A stretch of DNA of 64,000 nucleotides from Hyaloraphidium curvatum (Eukaryota; Monoblepharomycota; Hyaloraphidiomycetes; Hyaloraphidiales; Hyaloraphidiaceae), in NCBI GenBank assembly GCA_025558095.1, contig JAIVFI010000035.1, positions 434,001-498,000 of the forward strand, written 5' to 3'. The notes under the pieces are model-generated. The model was not told the DNA's origin. It saw only the letters and a list, made by a program, of their open reading frames with translations, and ran no database searches. Made by a program: the position numbers and the translations under genes. Of this stretch, positions 43,416-52,510 are shown one piece after another (the stretch's first letter is position 1; the number at the start of each line of letters is the position of its first letter).

Positions 43416-44141
43416 TCACGGTGCCGGATGATGGCGGGTCATCACCTCCGCCCCCGGCTTGCTCGTCAGCTCGAAGGAGCACCCGAGCAGGAGACACACG
43501 TACCCAAAGTCCGACTCGGAAAATGGCGTGACCCACATGTATTCCGGCCGCACGAGGCGCTCCCGAGCCCGGTACTGGAGCAGCACTACGGACCTGCCGA
43601 ACAACGCCGTGGCGCGCAGCACGTCGACCTTGCTCAGGACGTAGTCGAACGAGCCGAGGAAGGCGAAGGCCACGCGTTCCTTGCCCGCGAGCTCCGCGAA
43701 CGGGAACTGGAGCGCGTTGAGGTCGCACACCACTGTGCCGTTGTGGCGGGATTCGATGTCCACGGGCAGGTATTCCGCCAGCGCCTCGAGACCCTCCTTT
43801 GCGAGGGCGCGCTTCAGCTCCATGTGCCCGGCGCCCATGTCGGCCACGGCGCAGCGGTCGGGGTGGCAGCCGTGCAGGAAACGCGTCTGCTTGAGCCAAA
43901 GGGCCGCGGAGCGGGCGCGCGGCGCCACGTCCATGTAGAGCGAGGAGTTGAAGAAGCGCCGGACCGGGCCCGGGGGGGGGGCGGGAGCGCCGCGCAAGCA
44001 GGGGCGGAACCGCACGGGCACGTCTACGGCGCCGGGCTCCGCCAAATCCGGGCCGGCAGAAACGAGCACCAGAGCGGCAACTGCGGCCAGCACGATCGTA
44101 ACAGCGGCGGCGGCATGCAGCGCGCCCTGTGGCGGCCGCAT
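43416..44141 (-). CDS. Membrane-anchored SAM-methyltransferase-like protein
   Basis: 241 residues from the ATG at 44141 (the frame extends upstream to 44204 without another ATG). An N-terminal anchor (AAAAVTIVLAAVAALVLV) precedes a lumenal domain. VADMGAGHMELKRAL resembles the glycine-rich SAM loop; YLPVDIESRHNGTVVCDLNA gives an acidic beta-2 end and an Asp-Leu-Asn motif; FAFLGSFDYVLSKVDVLRA and SVVLLQY fit later strands of a class I methyltransferase fold. The family is not one I can name. Position in the glycan locus suggests methylation of a sugar, which is inference. Confidence 0.6.
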   Translation of the reverse strand: MRPPQGALHAAAAVTIVLAAVAALVLVSAGPDLAEPGAVDVPVRFRPCLRGAPAPPPGPVRRFFNSSLYMDVAPRARSAALWLKQTRFLHGCHPDRCAVADMGAGHMELKRALAKEGLEALAEYLPVDIESRHNGTVVCDLNALQFPFAELAGKERVAFAFLGSFDYVLSKVDVLRATALFGRSVVLLQYRARERLVRPEYMWVTPFSESDFGYVCLLLGCSFELTSKPGAEVMTRHHPAP

Positions 44142-44241
44142 CGTAGGCGTAGGCCGTGAAGTTTCCCGTCTCCCCTTCCTCGACCGCCCGCCGCTCCTCC
44201 TCAAAGACCACGCGGAGCCGCGTCCCCCCGGTCCACCCTCA

Positions 44242-45243
44242 TCACGTGTCCGTAAAACCCCAGTGCCGCAATGTGGTCGGGACCACGATCGGCATCTCTC
44301 CGGTCAGACCGAAGACGATCGCCTCCGACACCGTCGACGGGAGGCCGAGGTAGCGCCGCAGGCTTGCGACATGGACGCCGTTGACGGAGTTCGGGGAGGC
44401 GTCGAGGAACGAGGAGGGATCTATCGGGAGTTGGACCGTGAGCGCCGCGCCGTATGTGCCAGTCCCCGTTACCACGCTCCGATAAAGCATCAAGCCGAGC
44501 TTGGTCGGGAGAACTCGGTGGTCGTTGGAGAGCCCGACGAAATCGCGCGGCGCCTGCATCAGTCGGCCATGCCGTGCCTGTAGGTCAGTTAGCGTCGTGT
44601 CGTGTTCGCGGGTTAGCTTCCCCAGGTGACTCTATTCCGTCACCTCGGGTACCTCCTCTTCCAGGAGCGTCAGCCGCCTCGTCTCCCCCGCGGGCTTGTT
44701 GAAGACCTGGCGCCGCGGTCTTCCGTGGACCAACGTTGGGCTTGATCCCGTTGGCCACGCTGTACGAGCCGGCCGTCAAGTGCCCGTTGCGCATCGGCGT
44801 GCCCGAAGCACGGTATCGCCGCATCGTCGGCGTAGAGCACGGCCGTGATGGCCAGCACGAGCTCCGCGCCGTCCTCCCCCAACTGTTCGGCCCCCACCCG
44901 AAAGCCCTCCACTCCTCCAGCCCGAAGGTATCGTGCCAGCTCCGCGAGGTCGAGGTTGAACTCGCCGCAGGAGTCAGCGTTCCCCTGCGGGAGCCCGCAG
45001 AACGTGATCTCCGGAGACCACACTTACCGAATCGTACGCTTTCTCCCAGTCAACGAACAGGACATACAGTACTTCACCGGACTTCCGAGCTCGTCGAATG
45101 GGAGCTTGAACTAGGTAAATGGCGTCCATGGGCGAGCGCTAGGGCACGAATCCGACTTGTGTAGGATCCAGAATCTTGTTTGCCGCAAAGAACTTGGCGT
45201 TGCGAATGCGGAGCGCTTGGGAGAACACGCACCTTGCGAGCCG
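44242..45243 (-). pseudogene. LINE-type reverse transcriptase remnant
   Basis: On the minus strand I can follow KFFAANKILDPTQVGFVP, a TAG stop at 45140-45138, then RSPMDAIYLVQAPIRRARK, LFVDWEKAYDSV (motif A), ITFCGLPQGNADS (motif B), AVLYADDAAIPCFG (motif C) and a thumb-like SLRRYLGLPSTVSEAIVFGL. The region between motifs A and B is mostly deleted, and more frame changes lie at 44560-44670. It is not the RLE family seen at 4-9 kb (YADD, different fingers). One end abuts the pyruvyl transferase pseudogene. Confidence 0.8.
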
Positions 45244-45302
45244 TTGACGACTTCATGAGCATCCTAAGGGCGTCGGTGCGGGGGCAGGGGACACCACCCA
45301 CC

Positions 45303-45890
45303 CGAGTCAGCATTGACACATTCCACTCTTACTGCCTCACCCTCTCCCTCCGCCAGCCCGCACCTGCACGGGCGTCCCCCGCGCCAATCATCGCCGCCAA
45401 CACCTCCTCCTCTTTACGACACGGCCGGCATCGCCTCGCTCATCCCGGCGCACCTGCAACCGGGGTCGTCTGGATCGACCAGGAGGTCCCCGAGCGCGAT
45501 TTCAAGACCTTCGAGAGCACCTGGCGGTACCGTGCCGCCGCCGAGGCCCGCATCACCCTCTTGGCTTCGGCTGGGGCCGTCATCACCTCCCGCCTGCACG
45601 TCCTCCTCCCCTCCATCGCCCTCAGCGTCCCGCCATCTACTACTCTCCCCCGAAACGGGCCGGCGACCCGCGGCTGGCCGGCTTCCTGGATGACCCGGAG
45701 GACCTCCCCGCTACGTGGGAGCCGGCGCAGCTGGAGGGCTTTAACTGGGTGAACCCCGCACGGACCGGCAGGGTGCTGAGGATGCTGGCGGCGGGAGTGC
45801 TGGCGGGGCTGTTGGCGCAGCATCCGGAGCTGGCGAGGGCGGCGGGGATGATGGGGACGGTGCCGGATGCCGGAGACTGCGTGGGAGAGT
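45303..45890 (+). pseudogene. 5'-truncated copy of polysaccharide pyruvyl transferase gene
   Basis: It reads IDTFHSYCLTLSLRQP, PIIAANTS, WRYRAAAEARITLLASAGAV, TSRLHVLLPSIALSVP and ELARAAGMMGTVPDAG, all closely matching the last 200 residues of the intact gene at 47.5-49.5 kb but on the opposite strand and in at least three frames. It lacks the start and two thirds of the gene. An inverted segmental duplication left to decay, with a LINE remnant at its broken edge. Confidence 0.85.
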
Positions 45891-46231
45891 GGGAGTGTCT
45901 GAGGTACACCGCCACCAGTGAATGGCGCTACTATATGGATAGTAGCGCCTTGATTTTAGCTCCTATTCAACCGGCAAACTGATCTACTCACCCTACTACA
46001 ACAACCTAATCAGACCGACGCGGAAGGCATCGGTCAAATTCCATTGCCGTCGGTAAAGAGAGCACGAACACAGCCCGCCGCAACGGTTTTGCCAAGCCGT
46101 TTCGAGGCATACAGCCACCCGTCGTTCATGATCACTACAAGTCCGTTCCCAAGTCAGCAGCAACTTCGTGAGCTTCTTAGACAGTGACCGACGATGCAAA
46201 AGCAAATAAGGTTGTTCATGGCCTGCGCTGT

Positions 46232-47254
46232 CTACCCCCCAGAGTGTGCCCGGCGAGGAGATACTGCATCATCTCCCGAGGTAGAGGAACCCAGCATCCA
46301 ATCCATCACCAAGGGGCAGCACCGCACCACCCTGTCCCGCAGGTACGTGCAGCTCGCGGTTGCCGCATCTCGCAGCTTCCTATAATCCCCGAGCGACCGC
46401 GGCTTATACTGCTGATCTGGAGCGCCGATCTTGGCCAGTGCCTCGGCGGTGGATTTGTAGATGTAGTGGTATAGGGCCGCCGGCCCGCCGTGGGAGGGGT
46501 TGGTAAGCCACGCCCGCATGCGGGGGACGTACTCCGCCGGCGCCCCCTCGGCGTTCACCACCGTCGCCCCCGGCGTCAGCAGAGGCTGGTGGGCGTTGTG
46601 CATGCCGAGCAGGTCGCGGCAGCGCGCAAAGGTTTTCGCTGTCCGCGACGTGTTATACGACGTCGGCAAGCAGTTGGAGTAGCTCGCAAGCGTGCCCCCT
46701 CCCGGCCGTGTCTCGTGCTCCTTCCCGACCATGACGATCCAGTTCAGGTGCACCCCCGACGCATTCGGAAAGCCGTCCAGGAACGTGGGCAGCCAGGGCC
46801 GCTCCTTCCTGAGGACGACGAACTCGTCGACGTCCACGAACCCCATCCAGCCGCCCGCGGGGCAGCGCGACGCGCATCTCGCGTAGGCGCGGTGTTGCGG
46901 CGAATCGGGAAACGCGACGTTGCCGCGCGGGCCTGGCGGAACCGGCCGCACGTCGACGTCTGCGGACGCGTGCGGGAACGGCGGGCTCGAGCCGTCGTCG
47001 TAGACCAAGAACTGCGAGACGCCTATGGAGCGGTGGTAGTCGAGCCATTCGGCCGCGTCCTCGTTGGCGTTGCGGACGAGGAGGCACATCCATACCGGCG
47101 GGCCCGCGGGGTGTGCTGCTGCAGCCAAAGTTCCCGATGGCGCCGAAAGCGACTGGGGCCACAGCGCCGGGAGACCGCGGGCACGAAAAGCCAATTGAAC
47201 ACCAAAAATCCCGATGAACGCGGCGAGTCCAAGCAGGAGCTGGCGGTTTCGCAT
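46232..47254 (-). CDS. GT92/DUF23-like glycosyltransferase
   Basis: 340 residues, no intron seen. An N-terminal anchor (LLLGLAAFIGIFGVQLAF) gives type II topology. CLLVRNANEDAAEWLDYHRS and GVSQFLVYDDGSS are the start of a GT-A fold as in family 92, and WMGFVDVDEFVVL contains the D-x-D. GVHLNWIVMVGKEHE and MHNAHQPLL match later conserved blocks. Known family 92 members add galactose to N-glycan core fucose or make pectic and other galactans. So this enzyme is a plausible galactosyltransferase, and galactose is the usual acceptor for pyruvate ketals, which fits the neighbour. Confidence 0.78.
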   Translation of the reverse strand: MRNRQLLLGLAAFIGIFGVQLAFRARGLPALWPQSLSAPSGTLAAAAHPAGPPVWMCLLVRNANEDAAEWLDYHRSIGVSQFLVYDDGSSPPFPHASADVDVRPVPPGPRGNVAFPDSPQHRAYARCASRCPAGGWMGFVDVDEFVVLRKERPWLPTFLDGFPNASGVHLNWIVMVGKEHETRPGGGTLASYSNCLPTSYNTSRTAKTFARCRDLLGMHNAHQPLLTPGATVVNAEGAPAEYVPRMRAWLTNPSHGGPAALYHYIYKSTAEALAKIGAPDQQYKPRSLGDYRKLRDAATASCTYLRDRVVRCCPLVMDWMLGSSTSGDDAVSPRRAHSGG

Positions 47255-47456
47255 GGGCCGGGCGAGAGCCCAGCGCTCTCACGTGCAGATGAGACACGCC
47301 GCGCCGACAACGGCGCGGCCAAAAGCGTGTCTTACAGGACCTCAGCAATTCAGCTAATCCACTTTGATGCAATGCCCGTGGATTCTCCGTGAGACCAATA
47401 TGACCGTAGCAAAACTTAACATACACGACCCAAAGGTGCACGACCCCTCAGTCCCC

Positions 47457-49502
47457 TCAGTCGGTCGCGCGCAACCCTCCCGCATCCGGCACCGTCCCCA
47501 TCATCCCCGCCGCCCTCGCCAGCTCCGGATGTTGAGCCAAAAGCCCCGTCAGCACCCCCGCCGCCCGCGTCCTCAGCGCCCTCCCGGTCCGCGGCGGGTC
47601 CTCCCAGTCGAACCCGGCCAGCTTCGCCGGCTCCCAGGCAACGGGAAGGTCCTCCGGGTCGTCCAGAAATCCGGCCAGGCGAGGATCGCCGGCCTGCGAG
47701 GGCAGCTGGTAGTAGATCGCAGGGACGCCGAGGGCGATGGAGGGGAGGAGGACGTGCAGGCGGGAGGTGACGACGGCCCTGGCCGAGGCGAGGAGGGCGA
47801 GGCGCGCTTCGGCGGCGGGGAAGTACTGCCACGGCTTCGTAAAGCCTCCGAATGTTCGCCCCGGGAGGTCCTGCGCCACCCAGACGACCAGCGGGTGCAG
47901 GTGCGTGGGGATGAGCGAGGCGATCCCAGCCGTGTCGTGGCGGAAGGAGGTGTTGGCCGCAACGATGGGTGCGGGAAAGGCGCGGTGGAGGTGCGGTCGG
48001 CGAAGGGAGAGGGTGAGGCAGTACGAGTGGAAAGCATCGAGGCCCGCCGAAGACAGGCGCTCGGCGGAGGTGCGGTCGCGGGTAGGGACGGAGTGCGAGC
48101 CCCGGAAGCTGGAAACGAGCGGTTCGGTGGGGATGGTGTTCGACAGATGGGCGGCGATCCAGAAGGGGCGCCAGTTCGGGGGCAGAGGCCATGGTACGAC
48201 TTCCGGGCCTGTGCAGGGGATCCGCTTGCCGTTCTCATCGTGGCAGAGGTGGACCAGCTTGCCCGAGCGGGCGTCGACATATTGCCGCGGCTTCCAGAAA
48301 GCGTTTCCGACGAAGTTGATCTCGGTCGCGTTCGTGATGGGCGCCAGGAGAGCCGGGTGTGGGAGCACCTCGTGGTTGTCGCGCTCGGCAAAGGCGTCGA
48401 CGCGGGGCAGAAAGGCCGCGGCCGTGAGGGATTGCACCTCATCTCCAAGGTTGCTCGTCCTGTAGGCCAGAACGGCCCATACCCTGGCGCGGCCGCCCAT
48501 CCACCCCGGCAGCACGCGGCAGGAGCGGAAAGCCGGCACGTCGTCGGCCGGGGGTGTGCCGGAGCGCAAGTCACCGGTGTGGGTCCGGAGTATGTCCGCG
48601 AGCTGCGATCCGGGCTGGATGGCTCCGAAAAGGGAGATGCGGCGGCAGTCTACCGTCGAGACCCCCGCCGAAGGCGGATCGACCGGAGCTGACGAGTTGC
48701 GGCACACATCACCGACAGCCACGGGTGCATCAAGCATGCAGATGGAATTGCAGAGCTGATTCGCGGAGGCCGAGGCGCAGCCCGCTTCGGTCCACCAATT
48801 GGCGAGGAGGTCGCCCGCTGTTTCCATGCACAGTCCCTCGTTCATCATGCACGCGTGCAGCGCCGCGGCCATGTGTTCCATGATTGCCCAGACTGCCTTG
48901 GAGCGGGGCTTGGACGCGATCAGCACCGCCGGGTGAGGGGTACGCTTCGGCGCCCCGAGCCGGTGCGGCACGGCCAGCTCCCATCCGGCCTGACAACGGC
49001 CCGTCAAGGCGTTGAGATCGAGTCCGTGTCGCCACAAGGTGCCAGCCTGGGCCGCCGTGCCGCCCGAGGTCCACACCGAGGCCAGCTGTGCGGCGAGCTC
49101 CAGCTGTTGTGGGAACAGGGGCCCGGCCGCCACGCGCCACAGGGAGCCGGATCGCGCCGTGGCAATCATCGGCGTGCCGTGCAGCACATGGAGCGCCGCA
49201 AAATCGCGGAAATGCAGCGGGGCGGCGCCGGCAAGCGAGCGTGTCGCGGCCGACGCCGGGGCAGGGGAGAGCAGAACGGCGGGGCCGCGAACCGCCCGTG
49301 CCAGAGACGCAGCCGCCGCCACGTCCACGCAGCCCAGTTCGTCCACTGCCGCGCGCACCGCGATGGAGGCCCCGATCCCCGGGGACAGCCCCTCGCCGCT
49401 TGCCGCCGCGCCGCCCGCACGCCGCGCCGCCCCGAAGCCGGCGGCACCCGCTGCCAGCGCGACGGCGACCAGCCGCAGGAACGACGCCATGCCGCGCGCC
49501 AT
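47457..49502 (-). CDS. Polysaccharide pyruvyl transferase family protein with long N-terminal region
   Basis: 681 residues. The C-terminal half (from about residue 345) has AVLAYRTSNLGDEVQSL (the GxxNxGD-like start of the family), VPTRDRTSAERL, DAFHSYCLTLSL and TSRLHVLLPSIALGVPAIYY, the conserved end of the GT-B-like fold. Such enzymes move pyruvate from phosphoenolpyruvate to a sugar, forming a ketal; in fission yeast Pvg1 does so on galactose of N-glycans. The first 330 residues start with a signal-like stretch (LVAVALAAGAAGFGAA), contain several Cys, and I do not recognise them; they may be a second, degenerate transferase domain. I saw no intron but in-frame ones could be hidden. A broken copy lies at 45.3-45.9 kb. 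Confidence 0.8.
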   Translation of the reverse strand: MARGMASFLRLVAVALAAGAAGFGAARRAGGAAASGEGLSPGIGASIAVRAAVDELGCVDVAAAASLARAVRGPAVLLSPAPASAATRSLAGAAPLHFRDFAALHVLHGTPMIATARSGSLWRVAAGPLFPQQLELAAQLASVWTSGGTAAQAGTLWRHGLDLNALTGRCQAGWELAVPHRLGAPKRTPHPAVLIASKPRSKAVWAIMEHMAAALHACMMNEGLCMETAGDLLANWWTEAGCASASANQLCNSICMLDAPVAVGDVCRNSSAPVDPPSAGVSTVDCRRISLFGAIQPGSQLADILRTHTGDLRSGTPPADDVPAFRSCRVLPGWMGGRARVWAVLAYRTSNLGDEVQSLTAAAFLPRVDAFAERDNHEVLPHPALLAPITNATEINFVGNAFWKPRQYVDARSGKLVHLCHDENGKRIPCTGPEVVPWPLPPNWRPFWIAAHLSNTIPTEPLVSSFRGSHSVPTRDRTSAERLSSAGLDAFHSYCLTLSLRRPHLHRAFPAPIVAANTSFRHDTAGIASLIPTHLHPLVVWVAQDLPGRTFGGFTKPWQYFPAAEARLALLASARAVVTSRLHVLLPSIALGVPAIYYQLPSQAGDPRLAGFLDDPEDLPVAWEPAKLAGFDWEDPPRTGRALRTRAAGVLTGLLAQHPELARAAGMMGTVPDAGGLRATD

Positions 49503-50206
49503 CGCGACGGCCGGCCCGATTATCCCGCTGCTGCGGATTAAGGGACTTTGGTCCCGGATCCGACTGGGGACTGCCCGGCGCCGCGTCAGCCTTCCTCCTC
49601 GCCGTGGCTGCGGTCTTTTCCTTGTCGGGTTTTGCCACTATGCCGCCGCCCGCGGTGGGCTGGCGGGCGGGCGCTTCCCGGGTCGGGGGGCAAGGATGGG
49701 GACGCAGGCTTCAAACCCCTCTTCTCCGGGGACGCCCTAAGTGCTGCGAACGTTCATCGCGGTTTGAAGTGCCTCCTCAACGCCGCGATGCACCGCGCAG
49801 CCTTGGAGGGGCGTCCGCTGCGTCTGGGCGTCGAGGGCGGCTCGCTCGTCGCCCCGTCCCCAGATGGGTTCCCCGCACTGCTCGCGTGGATGCTGTGTGA
49901 CAGGCCCGGAACCCCGTTGCACCTTCCGCACCCGTAGCCTGAGCTTGTGGTCCGACAGCGCGTCGTGCAGCTGCCGAGGGGGGGGGATGGATGGCCACGC
50001 ACTGCTGAACCTGACCACCAGCGGCATCGGCGTGGAGATCGCGGGGACGGCAGCGTTTGCGCTGCCGCGGCCCGACCGCGGATCGGCGGATGCTGGTGTC
50101 GCCGGGTAGTCTGTGGCTCTCGTTTGGTTGGCGGATTGTCCACGAGTTGTTGTGGGAGAGAGAAGGAAAGAGTCTGTTTTGCTCTTCCCTGTCCACGCAA
50201 ACAGCC
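49503..50206. other. Intergenic, promoter side of the pyruvyl transferase gene
   Basis: 700 bp between the pyruvyl transferase start and the stop of the next GT8 gene. No repeat, RNA gene or exon recognised. Confidence 0.45.
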
Positions 50207-51228
50207 TCAAACGGGTCCGGGAGAGCGCGCGTCCGGATGCCGCCGAAAGACCCTCTCGAACTCGACCACCTCCGTCCCGTTCCCGCCGCCAAAGTCCGCC
50301 TCGGTCCACCCCATCTCGCGGAACGCCGCTGCGAATTCGGCGTTCCACGCCTCCATCAGAGGGTCCTGTACCCCGCAAAAGTCCCGCGACTCGGAATGGG
50401 GCGCGCAGGGTCCCCACGGCTTGAAGTTGCCCGCAAAATGGACCACCCTGGGCCCGCCCGGCCCGGGGTAGCCCGGCAGGTTGCGGAGCTTGAAGATGTA
50501 GTTGTAGGGCGAGGGTACCCACACGCCCGCGAAGGAAAACTCGCGCACGAGGAAGGGCTGGTCGCCCATGTCGAGGGCGGGGTAGGACGCCGCACGTTCC
50601 AGCAGGGAACGGAAGCCGTCCTCGCCCGTCGGCGTGATCCAAAAGACGCCGGCCTGTGGGGGGTACCCCGTGAGCGGGGGACGTGAGCGGGGGACGCGCA
50701 GGAAACCGAAACGGCAAACCGGCCCACATTGAAATGCCCCGTCAGGCTCTCGTTGTACGGCGGCACGGGTGTTTTGCTCGGCGCGAGCACGGCAGCGAGC
50801 GGCGCGCCCGATGCCCGCAGCACGCGGAACGGCACATCGATCTCGCCCATCAGGAACGCGTCGGCATCCATGTACGCCACGGCGGCGTACTGCTGCAGCT
50901 TCCATATGTGCAGCTTGACCAGCATGTCTTTCCAGCGCGGGTGGACGCGCTGCGGGAACGGCACCGCGGACACGTCCGCCGCGCGCCAGCCGGCCTGCGC
51001 GAGCATCGCCCTGTGCCGCTCGCTCAGAGTGTTCCCGGGGGGAACCAGGGCCAGCCGGTCGCGCCCGGGCGAGTGCCGCCGCAGCGTCCGCGCGAGGACC
51101 GCCGCCCCGGCGACGAAACCGGGCGAGGTCACCAGGGTCGCCACGGCCTCGCGCGGCGGCGTGACCACGTACGGGGCGAGCCAGGCGCCCGTCAGAAGGG
51201 CCGCCGCCGCGGCGAGGGCGCGCTTCAT
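50207..51228 (-). CDS. GT8-type glycosyltransferase, third close paralog
   Basis: Two exons: 51228-50728 and 50653-50207 (315 residues). The 74-nt intron is at the same codon as in the 36.2- and 37.6-kb genes; splicing gives LTGHFNAGVFWITP. The intron has the 13-mer TCCCCCGCTCACG twice in a row, which duplicates the likely branch region. D-x-D in YMDADAFLMGEI; GDQPFL; VVHFAGNFKPW. A signal anchor (ALAAAAALLTGAWLA) is present. It sits 13 kb from its paralogs on the opposite strand, so the family spread by inverted as well as direct duplication. Confidence 0.88.
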
Positions 51229-51764
51229 GGACCCCTTGTGAGGATTCGTTGCACGGGCTCGACAAAGCAACTTCGACCCCTGCGTCTGGAGCCTGTTGCC
51301 ACCAATCGCGACGTACAAAACAAGATACGGGATGATGTGAAAAGCCAGGAATCACGATGGTCGCCTTGCCGATAGCGGATAGTGACCTTGTTGTGGGGTT
51401 CGTAGTGGGGGCCGAGGATGATGACTGCGGCACGGGTGACAGCCGACTTGAATGCCGCGTTGGCCGAAGTGCGGGCTTCGGGGCTGGATGCTTCGGAGCT
51501 GGAGACGTAGTTGCCCTCGAGCGCACTGGCGCTATGGCAGGATGCCAGGTTGGGCCATGCCGGGGGCCAGAGCCGTCGGCTCTCTCGCGCGCGGAGGCGC
51601 GGAGCTCGCGTCGATCTCTTCACCGCCAGGTCGAGCTGCTGCTCCGGAAAGACAGCCAGGCGCGGGCCATCTGGCTGAGCGTCAAGGCAGCGGAAGCCGG
51701 TGCTGCCTTGGATTCTTCATCCTCGACAAGGACATGTCAATGGACAACGACACAACTCGGGACG

Positions 51765-52099
51765 AGATGTCGTATCGGCTGGGGCTGCCGCCCGCCTGGT
51801 GGGTGGCTCTCGTGGCCGCTGGATCGTTCAAGTGCCCCGTGTGGGGCGCTACAAGCCCTGGCTTCCCTGCGGGCTGTTTGCCAAGTCGGAACCCTTCTGT
51901 GCGGAGCCGCATCCGGCGATGCGGCGGTGGTGGGACCCGTTCGCGTCGGCGCGCGCGCGAGCTGCGCCTGGAGCCCGCGGATTTCGCCGATTCGACGGGG
52001 GAGTGCCAGGTGCTGTTTTTGGACCTGATGAACGGTGGTGGGGGGCTGCTCGGAGGCAGGCCGGGGGCGGAAAAGGCGCGGGATGCGGGCCGGCGGTAG
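51765..52099 (+). pseudogene. GT8 C-terminal remnant, frame-broken
   Basis: It reads YRLGLPPAWW, then GRYKPWLPCGLFAKSEPFC and EPHPAMRRWWDPFA, then after a frame change near 51945 ADFADSTGECQVLFLDLMN and GGGLLGGRP. Each block matches the C-terminus of the GT8 gene at 41.9 kb (LGLPKWF, GKYKPWLACGGF, EPHPAMQQWW, ADFANSTGECEVLFSDLMN), with the HFA metal site altered to QVPRV. The catalytic D-x-D half is missing. Confidence 0.82.
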
Positions 52100-52510
52100 C
52101 ACGGCCCTCGGTGCTGCACAACCACTCGCGCACCGCCGGCGCCGATAGGGAGCGGCGGCGGCGGCTGTGGGTGAGTGGTTCCGGGTGGGACGGACCCTGT
52201 TTCCCTCGTTGCCGTCCCTGTAGGAGGCGCATCCCCAGGACATACTGCAGCCCATTCGTGCCCAGTTGCTGCGCGCCCTTGTCGAAATGCAAGACGATCG
52301 ATGCACCGTGCCAGGAAAGGGACGAAGGGCGGCCGGACCTCTCTGTGCCACCTCGGCTTCCAACCATGATTCCCATAGACTATGTGTGTGTCTACCAGAC
52401 ATCCATCAGGCACTTGAGTCTCGGTTAGTCAAAAGGTAAAGAGCGCTCGAGGTCAGTGCGTCAGAGCTAGCGCTGGCCCGCGAGGACCCGACGCTCGCCT
52501 TTTGCTCCAG

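Noticed and set aside
51357-51760. Plus-strand open frame upstream of the 51.8-kb GT8 remnant
   Set aside because: No recognisable domain and several stops in the frame that joins the remnant; may be flanking debris.
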